DNA from: Streptomyces toxytricini
Lineage (GTDB): Bacteria > Actinomycetota > Actinomycetes > Streptomycetales > Streptomycetaceae
Direction: 5' to 3'
DNA: 64,000 nucleotides
Assembly (NCBI RefSeq): GCF_014649915.1
Contig: NZ_BMTY01000001.1
Coordinates: 154,644 to 218,643 of the forward strand
Positions 9,422-17,163 of this stretch are shown piece after piece. Position numbers and translations under genes: made by a program. The notes below the pieces were generated by a model. The model saw only the letters and a list, made by a program, of their open reading frames with translations, searched no databases and had not been told where the DNA came from. The stretch's first letter is position 1. Every line of letters begins with the position of its first letter.

Positions 9422-12001
9422 TCAGCCGACCGTCGGCTGGTCGACCTCGGCCTCGGCGGCCTGCTCCCGCTCGGTCTCGGGAGCCGAAGTCTGAGCCCGT
9501 GACTCCTTGGCCTCCGCCTCGCGGGCTGCACGCATGGAGGCCAACCCGCGGTCCAGCGTTCTGCTGTCGACCACGAACTCGGAGGCCTCGACGGACTCGT
9601 AGATGGTGCCGATCTGGTTGCCGTCCTTGTCCAGGATCGGCTCGGTGTTCGGCCCCGCGGCCTCGGCGATCTCCTCCATCTGACTGGTGGAGTACGGGGC
9701 GCCGTTGTTGTTGCGGACCTTGCCGTCCTCGCCCTGAACCCGATCGGACTTCAGATGCAGGTTCGTCTGCTTCATCTCGGCGTCTGCTGTGGTCACAGCC
9801 TGATCGACTCGGGCCTGGACCCGCACGACCAGGCCGGCGTCCAGCGAGGAAGCCTTGGACCGCCGCATCCCCTCGGCTTGCTCGCGCCCGGCGCGCAGCT
9901 CCGCGATTCGGGAACGCAACATGAGCGAGCCGGATCGCCGGCCCGTCTGCTGGGACGTCAGCTCCCGGGACACCCGTGTCATCGCCGCGACATCGTTCAC
10001 CGGCAGATCGGCAATTGCCTCTGCCTGACCGGACTGGTCCAGGTAGTCCATCGCCGCCAGCAGCAGCCGTCGGCGATCCCTGGCCGTCTCGACGAAGGCC
10101 CGGTGTGCGCGCGCTCCGATGACGACGTCGGTGACGAAGTCGTAGCCCAGGTGATGCAGATCCAAGCCTTTGACCTCGTCGAAGTCATACGCGGTACCGA
10201 CGACGACCTTGAAGTCCGTGCTGACCGCGTCCGTCTCCGTACTCGCCCGGTCCTCGGCGCCCGACCCCACGCGCAGCACCAGGCCGGAGGAAGCGAGATC
10301 GGCCTGGAGGCCGTGCAACTTCCGGTCATAGGACTGCTTCATCGTCCTGATGCGCGCGTCCAGCACCGCCCGGCCGCGCGTGCCCTCGGTCAGGAGCCTG
10401 CCGCCGGGCTGACCGTAGATCGTCCGGCCCAGATTCTCGGCCTCCTCGGAGTCTTTCATCCGCTGCAGAGAGGCATCCGCGCGCAGGGCCATGAGCGAGA
10501 GCAGCCGCCGGCCGTGAGCCGCCACGTCCTGCTGCTGCTCGTGCCATGCGCCCGCACCGCCGACAAAGGGCAGGAAGTGCCGGTACTTGCTCATCAGCCT
10601 CCAGTGGTAGGCCTCCTCGAAGCGGTAGAAGTCGTAGAGCGGGCGCGAATCCTCGGCGGCCACACCGGCCTTCTCGGCCCGTTCCCACTGGTGGGTGAGA
10701 TCGCGGTAGACCCCGGCCTTCTCCCGGTGATGCCGTAGACGTGAGGCGTAGCTGCGCAGCCGGAAACCGAAGGAGACCAGATCGGCTTCCGTGTTCTGGT
10801 GGTCGCCCCGACGATCTGCAGCCAGCGCCGCCATCTGCTGGTAGTCCATCCCCATGACTTCGAGCATCGGCGTGCGCACCCGCAGTTCCGACTCCGGTAT
10901 GGCCCGAAGCATCTGGTAGATGCCGTTGACGGCGCGCTCCGTGATCTGCGTACGTCCCTGCTCGACCAGCTTCTGCCACTCCTCCGTGCTCAGAGACTCC
11001 TTTGCGCGGCGCTCGTTGGCGTAGTCGACGATGCGCTCCATGGCCGCGGGCATCGGGGACCCAGCACGTTCGAGCTGGTCCTTCACGAGCTCGGTCACCA
11101 GCTGGTTCGCCTTGCGCATGCGAGCGTCGTCCGAGCCGGCGCGCCAAAGCGTTCGGTCCCCAGGCAGGCAGGCGACCACAAACTGCGGCAGGGACTCGGC
11201 ACGGATTCGCTCGTGCGCCCACCGCTTGATGAAGGTGGTGACGTTGCGCCGCTCGTAGCCGACGGCGCTGGAGAGGTGAGCGACCGCCTGTTTCTCGTGG
11301 AGCCAGGTATCGACGCCGCGGCGGAGCCGGGACTTGTGCCGGTCCAGTAGCTTGCCGCGCTGTGTGCCGTTCTTCGTCACCTGGCCCCGGCCGCCGTCGA
11401 CCATGGCCAGGTGGCAGTGCACGTGCTCGGTGTCGACCTGGATGACCCCCACGTACCGCAGGTCGTCGAAGCCGCTGGTGCCAGAGCCCATCCGCTCCAG
11501 GCCGTACATGATCGCCATGCGCAGCTTCATCTGATCGATGTGGCCGCGGTAGTCACCGCGGGCTTCGCAGCGGAAGTCGACGTCGATGATCTTTTGCTTC
11601 CGCAGGTACTCCTCGTCGAAGGACAGCACGGTCTTCAACACGGTGTGCCCCGAATCGAAGTAGTGTTGGATGTCCTTGCCGGCCGCCTTGAGCTGTTCGT
11701 CCGAGAGCGAGACCGAGCCGTAGCCGAAGGCCACGCCGCCGTGGCCTTGCGCCTGGCGCATCTCGTGCTTCGTCGCACCCCGTGAGATGCCGACGCGCTC
11801 GACGGCGGACTCCCGCGCCATGTAGCGCAGGATGAAGTCGTCGGTGCGCAGACGCTGGATCGGAGCCAGGGACTCCGTCGCCTGCGCGCGGGCCATGTAC
11901 CGGGTGATGTAGTCGCCCGGCGTCGCGCCGCGCGATCCCTTGCCGTCGGGCAGCGGCACGCTGAACTCATTCACGATCACGATGTCCTGCTTCAGGCCCA
12001 T
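9422..12001 (-). CDS. MobL/MobP-type HUH relaxase
   Basis: This 859-residue protein is the likely DNA-nicking enzyme that starts conjugative transfer. The N-terminus reads VNEFSVPLPDGKGSRG, followed by GDYITRYMAR with candidate catalytic tyrosines Tyr31 and Tyr35. The metal-binding three-histidine motif HVHCH is at 193-197 in the context IQVDTEHVHCHLAMVD. These are features of MobL relaxases (often called MobP2) that I know mainly from Gram-positive conjugative elements. The long C-terminal half is helical and may bind partner proteins. The ATG at 12001 is chosen for its GGAAGGAG ribosome-binding site, although the frame is open to 12067. It is the first strong evidence that this element moves single-stranded DNA. 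The origin of transfer was not located. Confidence 0.85.
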   Translation of the reverse strand: MGLKQDIVIVNEFSVPLPDGKGSRGATPGDYITRYMARAQATESLAPIQRLRTDDFILRYMARESAVERVGISRGATKHEMRQAQGHGGVAFGYGSVSLSDEQLKAAGKDIQHYFDSGHTVLKTVLSFDEEYLRKQKIIDVDFRCEARGDYRGHIDQMKLRMAIMYGLERMGSGTSGFDDLRYVGVIQVDTEHVHCHLAMVDGGRGQVTKNGTQRGKLLDRHKSRLRRGVDTWLHEKQAVAHLSSAVGYERRNVTTFIKRWAHERIRAESLPQFVVACLPGDRTLWRAGSDDARMRKANQLVTELVKDQLERAGSPMPAAMERIVDYANERRAKESLSTEEWQKLVEQGRTQITERAVNGIYQMLRAIPESELRVRTPMLEVMGMDYQQMAALAADRRGDHQNTEADLVSFGFRLRSYASRLRHHREKAGVYRDLTHQWERAEKAGVAAEDSRPLYDFYRFEEAYHWRLMSKYRHFLPFVGGAGAWHEQQQDVAAHGRRLLSLMALRADASLQRMKDSEEAENLGRTIYGQPGGRLLTEGTRGRAVLDARIRTMKQSYDRKLHGLQADLASSGLVLRVGSGAEDRASTETDAVSTDFKVVVGTAYDFDEVKGLDLHHLGYDFVTDVVIGARAHRAFVETARDRRRLLLAAMDYLDQSGQAEAIADLPVNDVAAMTRVSRELTSQQTGRRSGSLMLRSRIAELRAGREQAEGMRRSKASSLDAGLVVRVQARVDQAVTTADAEMKQTNLHLKSDRVQGEDGKVRNNNGAPYSTSQMEEIAEAAGPNTEPILDKDGNQIGTIYESVEASEFVVDSRTLDRGLASMRAAREAEAKESRAQTSAPETEREQAAEAEVDQPTVG

Positions 12002-12096
12002 CGTCGCTCTCCTTCCTGTCTCGCCACCGATGCACCACGGGCCCCGGCTGCTGTCAGCCGGCTCCACGGGCCGCGCGCGTCATGCCTGATCCGCCC

Positions 12097-13131
12097 TCAG
12101 GAGCCCAAGCTCTGCTCGTCGTCAACGCCGAAGTCCAGATCGGCCGCACGCCGGGCCACTTGGAGCTTGCGCTCGTCCAGGCTCGGGACGGGCTTGGCCC
12201 CATGTCGGCGTGCCTCCTCCTCCCGGTCGGGATCGAGGTTCAGGTCGCGTTGCGCCTCACGGGTCGGGACCGAGGAAGCGGACGGCACCCCCTGCTCCTC
12301 GGCCTTGTGCAGTGGTGTAGCCACGCGCTCCCGGTAGAGGTTCTCCATGGTGCCCTCGGTGCTCGCACGCTCGGTCTTGTACTGCTCCCGTTCGGCGGCG
12401 ATCTCCGCCTCGATCTGCCGCAAGCGTGCGTTCATGCCGTCAGCCACCGGCGCTGCCTCGGGCGCGGGAGCTCCGACGACCTGCTTGATCTCGGTGTCCA
12501 GGCCCAGCTCGTCCTCGGTGAACAGCGGGTTGATCGCGTCCGAGCGCGACTTCAGCCCACGTGCGTCGGCTACGGCCTCGGCCCGCGGGACGCCGTTCTT
12601 GGAGTGGTCGGCGAAGTAGCCGGCGAGGTCGTAGCCGCTGGACTCGAGATCGATCTCCAAGCCCCCGATGCCGTGGATCTGGGTGAAGACCACGGGCACA
12701 TCGCCTTCGGCCTGCACCTCCGACGGAGCGAGGATGAGCACGTCCGCCGTGGCCGGCAGCTCCCACTCGATCCCGGTGACCTGCTCGGGCACGGTGAAGC
12801 CACTCGTGAAGTATCCCTTGCCGGCCAGCACCACCAGCTGCTGGTCGTCGAACTCGTAGAAGGCGTCCACCCTCTCGCCCTGGCCGGGGGAGTAGGTCAC
12901 CTGGGATATACCGAACGGCAGTGCCTCCGCAGGGGTGACCGAGCGCAGCTCGCCCGTCATGTGCAGATACGGACGGTAGTTTTCCTCCCGGCCCCGATGC
13001 TTGAGGTCGAGCGATTCGACCATGACGCCGAGCTCGACGACCACGCCCTCCAGCCGGTACGTCTCCACTCCTCGTTCACGCAGGACACGGTGGGCCCATA
13101 CGTCGTTCATCGTCAGTCCTGCGGTACGCAT
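12097..13131 (-). CDS. Hypothetical protein of conjugation cluster
   Basis: This is a soluble protein of 344 residues with no recognised family. The first ~170 residues look like a compact beta-rich domain containing AFYEFDDQQLVVLAGKGYF and lack a membrane segment. The C-terminal third is charged, with a short coiled coil, and ends VDDEQSLGS. I start it at the ATG at 13131, which shares one base with the stop codon of the upstream gene (TGATG) and has GAGGAG in front; a second ATG lies 21 bases inside. Translational coupling to the small membrane protein upstream and adjacency to the relaxase suggest a relaxosome accessory or cytoplasmic channel component, but this is inference. Confidence 0.7.
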   Translation of the reverse strand: MRTAGLTMNDVWAHRVLRERGVETYRLEGVVVELGVMVESLDLKHRGREENYRPYLHMTGELRSVTPAEALPFGISQVTYSPGQGERVDAFYEFDDQQLVVLAGKGYFTSGFTVPEQVTGIEWELPATADVLILAPSEVQAEGDVPVVFTQIHGIGGLEIDLESSGYDLAGYFADHSKNGVPRAEAVADARGLKSRSDAINPLFTEDELGLDTEIKQVVGAPAPEAAPVADGMNARLRQIEAEIAAEREQYKTERASTEGTMENLYRERVATPLHKAEEQGVPSASSVPTREAQRDLNLDPDREEEARRHGAKPVPSLDERKLQVARRAADLDFGVDDEQSLGS

Positions 13132-13655
13132 CAGTTGCTCCTCTTGCGGTTGGCCCTGCTCTGGTGGGCGGTCCTGGTCGTGGACTCCGGTGTGACGTGG
13201 GTCCCGGGCACGTCGCCCCGGGCGTTCTGGATCTTCGCGATCATCCGTGTTGCCCAGCGCCACATGCCGCGCATCACGACGATCTCGCCCGCGACGAGCA
13301 GTGCGACCAGGAAGAGGAGCGGCACCAGCCACATGGCGATGGTTCCATCCGCGCTGAGCGCAACCCGGGATGCGCCCGACTGCTGGTGCAGCCATGCGCC
13401 CAGCAGCGGGATGATGACCACGGCCGTGATGCATGCCAGCAGGTAGTCGGCGAGAAGGACGACGGCCCGGAAGAACCCCGCCCACACCACGACGGAGACC
13501 CCACCGGCCTGATTCCTCGGAGCCAGGCGCCGCCATCCGGTGTGCGGCTTCGGAGCCTTGGGCTCCTTCTCAGGCTTGGACGTGGTCTTCCTCGCCGCCG
13601 AGGCCGTGCTCGTCGGGACAGTCGTCTCGGTCTTCTCCAGGGCCTGAGTCGACAT
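13131..13655 (-). CDS. Small membrane protein of conjugation cluster
   Basis: This 174-residue protein has a Lys/Pro/Thr-rich cytoplasmic N-terminus (1-50), a long hydrophobic region (about 53-88, one or two helices) and another membrane helix (about 107-128), then a basic tail. It has no enzymatic motif. Size and topology would suit a VirB3- or VirB6-like channel subunit, but sequence alone does not prove it. It lies between the array of anchored proteins and the coupled 344-residue gene. Confidence 0.7.
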   Translation of the reverse strand: MSTQALEKTETTVPTSTASAARKTTSKPEKEPKAPKPHTGWRRLAPRNQAGGVSVVVWAGFFRAVVLLADYLLACITAVVIIPLLGAWLHQQSGASRVALSADGTIAMWLVPLLFLVALLVAGEIVVMRGMWRWATRMIAKIQNARGDVPGTHVTPESTTRTAHQSRANRKRSN

Positions 13656-13696
13656 CTTCGTGTCCTTACGTCTCGTAGAGGTCTTCTGGGGTGCGT

Positions 13697-13731
13697 GCCG
13701 AAACGGTGGGTGCTTCGCTCACCGTTTCGGC
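13697..13731. terminator. Hairpin at the end of the anchored-protein operon
   Basis: A 12-pair stem (GCCGAAACGGTG at 13697-13708 with 13720-13731) overlaps the stop codon of the gene at 13719-14429. It probably sets an RNA end or slows ribosome and polymerase passage toward the small membrane protein gene. Confidence 0.5.
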
Positions 13732-14429
13732 TTGGGGGAGGACTGTTCCCCGCCGGCCCCGACGAGGGCGTCGCGGGTCTTGCCGGAGGCCCGATAGGCG
13801 TCCAGCGATGTCGCCGTGCCGTCCTGAGAGGTGGAGTAAGTGAGGACCACGAACTCGCTCTTGGCGGCGCTGCTCTTGTCCGGTCCAACGCGGACCGGAT
13901 CGAGACGGGCCACCCCCGTGTAGGAGTAGTTCAGGCCCTGCACTCGACTCACATGCACGTCAAGATCGGCAAGCGCGTACGTCGTCCCAGCGCCCTTCGC
14001 GGCTCCGGTCGCAGTCATCCACTCCGGCACGAACTCAGTCAGTACCCGGGACTTGTGGTCGAGGAAGCCGTAGCGCGCGTCGAGCAGCGCCTGCTGCTCC
14101 TTGACGGTCCGGCTCGACGCCGAGCTGTCCGTGAGGCCGAGCAGAAGGGACCGGCCCGTCGTCCTGTCACGGTTCACCCGCTCGATGTCCACGCCCGGCA
14201 ACCGGGCCAGCAGCGCCGTGTGCCGTGCTGCGAGCTCGGTCCGGGCGTCGCTGAGGTCGACTTCGAGCTTCTGAAGGACCGCGTTGTCCTGGATGTCCGA
14301 CACCGCCGGACCGTCGCTGAGCAGGCCGGCTCCGAGTGTGACCACCGAGAGCGCGAGCAGCGCCCCGGTGCCGCCGAGCAGGATCCTCCCGGCGTGCAGG
14401 CGCAACTTGTCGTCGATCTCCTCCTTCAC
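13719..14429 (-). CDS. N-terminally anchored conjugation protein, VirB8-like layout
   Basis: This 236-residue protein has a short cytoplasmic N-terminus, one membrane helix (about residues 15-38), a helical stretch and an outside domain. It starts at a GTG at 14429 that overlaps the upstream stop as GTGA, with GAGG just upstream. The outside part has a layout close to the 233-residue protein at 15289-15990, with a KEQQALLDARYGFLDHKSRV segment, suggesting that the two are diverged copies. Single-pass proteins with a small periplasmic domain are typical of VirB8-type assembly factors in Gram-positive type IV systems. The family assignment is inferred from layout. Confidence 0.65.
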   Translation of the reverse strand: MKEEIDDKLRLHAGRILLGGTGALLALSVVTLGAGLLSDGPAVSDIQDNAVLQKLEVDLSDARTELAARHTALLARLPGVDIERVNRDRTTGRSLLLGLTDSSASSRTVKEQQALLDARYGFLDHKSRVLTEFVPEWMTATGAAKGAGTTYALADLDVHVSRVQGLNYSYTGVARLDPVRVGPDKSSAAKSEFVVLTYSTSQDGTATSLDAYRASGKTRDALVGAGGEQSSPKPKR

Positions 14430-15214
14430 GCTGCCCTCACCTCCTGCTCCAGAGCCTTGCCCGTGACCGTCGTTCCGGTCCGGATGTTCACGAATGCGTT
14501 GCGGACCAGGTCGTAGTCGGCGCGGGCCCAGGCCAGCACCGCCGGCTTTTCGCCCGCCGCGGTCCTGGTCTCCGTCGCCAGCCAGGTCACCGCGATGGTG
14601 CCGTCGTCGTTGACCAGGTAAGGCACCTGGCCGGCCCACTCGAAGCCCGAGTCGAAGCTCATGGGGATCCCGACGCCGGCTGGTACGTCCTTGTCGCCGG
14701 CGAGCAGGTACCACGGACCCAGGTCTTCCCGGTGTACCGAGGGGGCAAAGTAGGGGATGAGATTGCGCAGCGTCGACTGAGACGTCGCCGCGTCGAGCTT
14801 GCCGCCGTCTGCCGCCACCTTGGGCGTCAGGTAGCGGTAGTCGTTCTGCAGCTTCGCGACGTGACCAGCCGCCTTCAGGGCCGCGGTCAGACCACGCTCG
14901 GCGTCGTCGGCCTTCGGTAGCGCCGCGGTCTTCGCCTCGGTGATCCTGAGCTGCTCCCGCAGAGAGGACACCTCCGGTACAGCCGTACCGCGCACCGCGC
15001 TCTGGCCGTCGGGTATTCCTGCGGAGAGCAGGAAGCACAGCAGTGCGCCGACACCCATGCTCAGACCGGCCGCAAGGGTGCGCTTGCGCAGGCTGCCCGC
15101 GGGCTCCATGCGCTCAGGAGTGTCCCCGTCCTCCTGCGAGGACCTGGGCGTCGCGACGAAGCGCGTCTTGCGTACCGCGGACCCGCCCGACTCATCGGTT
15201 TGTGTCGACGCCAT
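14426..15214 (-). CDS. N-terminally anchored conjugation protein
   Basis: This 262-residue protein has a cytoplasmic N-terminus of about 45 residues, a membrane helix (about 48-68), a coiled-coil-prone segment beginning SSLREQLRITEAKTAALPK, and an outside domain with Trp/Tyr-rich strands such as EDLGPWYLLAGDKD. The domain includes WLATETRTAAGEKPAVLAWA, which resembles RVIWLCRDTTSGEVLAWASA in the 327-residue protein at 15987-16970. The two therefore look like paralogues. It is translationally coupled to the gene that follows. A role as a structural subunit on the outside of the membrane is inferred. Confidence 0.65.
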   Translation of the reverse strand: MASTQTDESGGSAVRKTRFVATPRSSQEDGDTPERMEPAGSLRKRTLAAGLSMGVGALLCFLLSAGIPDGQSAVRGTAVPEVSSLREQLRITEAKTAALPKADDAERGLTAALKAAGHVAKLQNDYRYLTPKVAADGGKLDAATSQSTLRNLIPYFAPSVHREDLGPWYLLAGDKDVPAGVGIPMSFDSGFEWAGQVPYLVNDDGTIAVTWLATETRTAAGEKPAVLAWARADYDLVRNAFVNIRTGTTVTGKALEQEVRAA

Positions 15215-15248
15215 CGCTCCTCAACTCGCTGTTCCACTCGAATACCAG

Positions 15249-15276
15249 TCCGACTCTATCAGTGAGACGAGTCGAA
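15249..15276. promoter_or_regulatory. Imperfect inverted repeat TCCGACTC-N12-GAGTCGAA
   Basis: The eight-base arms have one mismatch and are 12 bases apart, 35 bases before the start at 15214. The right arm runs into AGTCGAAAGG (15270-15279), matching the motif before other units of the element. It is a candidate operator for this gene. Confidence 0.4.
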
Positions 15277-15288
15277 AGGGGGTGTGAG

Positions 15289-15990
15289 TCATTTGGAATG
15301 GCGAGTCTCGCCGCTCGCCGGCACGCCGGAGAGGTTCGCGACCTTGCCCTGGGCGTCGACCGTGACGAAGAGGAGGGCGCGCCGGTACGCCGTGACGCTG
15401 GCTTTGCTCGCCTTGTTCTGGGACATCGCGTCGGAGGTGACCTCGACGTCGGCAAGGACGGCGTAGGTGTAGACGCCCGCCTTGGCGTCGATGACCTCCA
15501 CGTACGGATCCGCGCCGAGGGCCGAGTTCAAACCAACCGCGTCGATGTAGTGGTAACGCCGCCCTTGGGAATCCTCGTTGAACCTCGACGGGGGCATGAA
15601 CGACTTCAGGAACATCTCGTTCTCGGTGAGGTCGAACCGACTCTTCAGCCTCTCGCGCGCAGCCTCGTAGCTCTGCCCCGAGTCCCACGTGAAGACCATC
15701 GAGAGCAGCGACTTGATGCGCTCACGGTCGGTGCTCAGCCGACTCCGGCTGACACCCAGGGCCGCCATCACGTCCGCGTTCACCTGCTCGGCGTCACTCT
15801 TCCGGACTGCCGCCAGATGTCCCTCGATCTCGTTGATCCGGGCTTCCTGCTCAACCAGGGCCGCGTGCCGACTGCTCCAGGTCACTCCGCCAACCGTCGC
15901 GACCACCGTGAGGACCGCTGCCGTCCCCAGGGTCGAGAGGTTGCGCCGGAAGAATCCCCGTCGCGCGGGTGCTGCCGTCTGCTCCGTCAT
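15289..15990 (-). CDS. VirB8-like anchored conjugation protein
   Basis: This 233-residue protein has a cytoplasmic N-terminus, one membrane helix (about 18-38), a short coil and an outside domain of about 150 residues whose size and strand pattern fit the NTF2-like fold of VirB8 proteins. Visible landmarks are a TDRERIKSLLSMVFTWDS helix, a FLKSFMPPSRF segment, and strands around VYTYAVLADVEV and RRALLFVTVDAQGKV. The ATG at 15990 overlaps the upstream stop as ATGA. Of the four anchored proteins in this array it has the clearest VirB8-like features. VirB8 proteins nucleate channel assembly at the membrane. Confidence 0.65.
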   Translation of the reverse strand: MTEQTAAPARRGFFRRNLSTLGTAAVLTVVATVGGVTWSSRHAALVEQEARINEIEGHLAAVRKSDAEQVNADVMAALGVSRSRLSTDRERIKSLLSMVFTWDSGQSYEAARERLKSRFDLTENEMFLKSFMPPSRFNEDSQGRRYHYIDAVGLNSALGADPYVEVIDAKAGVYTYAVLADVEVTSDAMSQNKASKASVTAYRRALLFVTVDAQGKVANLSGVPASGETRHSK

Positions 15991-16970
15991 CGCTTCCCGC
16001 CCGCCTCCTGTGTGCCGATGCCGCTGAGTTCGGGTACTCCGGACCCGGCCGGCATCCTGACCGCCGGGTTCTCGTGCGGAGCCCCGGCGGCGGTTACCAC
16101 GAGGGCCAAGTGGTCGAAGGCCCCCGCCGTGCCATTGCGTACGTAACGCGCGCTCGCCCAGGCGAGCACCTCGCCGCTCGTCGTGTCCCGGCACAGCCAG
16201 ATGACCCTTGCCTGGTTCGTCGCGCCGGAACCGCCCTTCACGCTCAGATCGGGCATCACCGTCTCGACCTTCCATGCGTACGTGCTCGGGGCAGCCGCCT
16301 TGTCGCCGTCGTAGCGGATGTACCAGGCGTGGCGCGGATCGATCTCGGTGGTCGCGTCGAACGGCGTCAGCGACGACGTGCTGTACGCCTCGTTGTCGCT
16401 GACGAGGAAGGAGTCCTTGCCGAACAGCGGCGCCAAGTGCCTTCGGTGCTCGATGATTTGCAGCGTGGCCTGGTTCGGAGCCCCGTTCTTCGGGCTGGGC
16501 TGGACATCGGCCTGGTGGTACAACTCGGCGAAGGTCTGCTCACCCGCCGCGACCTTCTCCGCGTCGGCGGCTGCCGCCTCGGCGAGCTTTGACAACTGCG
16601 CGCCGACGTCCGCCTTCGCGGGCTTGGACTGGGCATCGTCCAACTGTTGCGTGAGCTGGAGGATCCGGGCCTCGTTGTCCGCCGTGGTCGTCTTGAAGCT
16701 CTCGCCGGTCACGCCCGCAGTGATGGCCAGGGCGAGGATCCCGGCACTCATCACCGCGGTGACGCCGCGACGGAGCAGGCGCGCGTTGTCCGCCCCGGCG
16801 CGGGCCTGGCCCTTCTCCCGCCGGCGCATCATCCAGCCCGCGAAGCGCTCTTCGAGCTCGACTCCGGTGACCTTCGTGTGCGTCTTCGATACCGCGGGCT
16901 TCTCCCCGGGCATCGACTCGCTCTCCTGTTCAGGTCCGACGCCCTCGGACTCGTCAGGGCTTGTCGTCAC
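15987..16970 (-). CDS. N-terminally anchored conjugation protein
   Basis: This 327-residue protein has a charged cytoplasmic N-terminus of about 85 residues, a membrane helix in the stretch VTAVMSAGILALAITAGV, a short coiled coil and an outside domain. I favour the GTG at 16970, which has GGAG/GAGGAG six to ten bases upstream. An in-frame ATG at 17000 and another at 17051 lack a comparable site. Its outside domain shares a WLCRDTTSGEVLAWASARYV segment with the protein at 14426-15214. It is the first gene of the array of three coupled anchored proteins plus the one at 15214. Confidence 0.65.
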   Translation of the reverse strand: MTTSPDESEGVGPEQESESMPGEKPAVSKTHTKVTGVELEERFAGWMMRRREKGQARAGADNARLLRRGVTAVMSAGILALAITAGVTGESFKTTTADNEARILQLTQQLDDAQSKPAKADVGAQLSKLAEAAAADAEKVAAGEQTFAELYHQADVQPSPKNGAPNQATLQIIEHRRHLAPLFGKDSFLVSDNEAYSTSSLTPFDATTEIDPRHAWYIRYDGDKAAAPSTYAWKVETVMPDLSVKGGSGATNQARVIWLCRDTTSGEVLAWASARYVRNGTAGAFDHLALVVTAAGAPHENPAVRMPAGSGVPELSGIGTQEAGGKR

Positions 16971-17102
16971 GGAACGCTCCTCACTCCGTGTTGTTTTCAT
17001 AAACGACCGAAGCCTATACGAAAAGCCATTCAGAGCCGAGTGTGAATCCATTCAGTGAGAGCGTCGAAGGTGGAACCGGCGCGCGGACCTGACTCGGACA
17101 CG

Positions 17103-17141
17103 AAGAAGCCGGTGCCCGGATCGCCGAGCACCGGCGTCTTC
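17103..17141. terminator. Hairpin after the lysozyme/CHAP gene
   Basis: GCCGGTGC at 17108-17115 pairs with 17128-17135, extended by GAA/TTC pairs after a bulge. It lies about 25 bases beyond the stop codon of the gene at 17164-19545 and before the start region of the anchored-protein array. Confidence 0.6.
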
Positions 17142-17163
17142 CTTCCAGGTCAGATGCTGCGCA

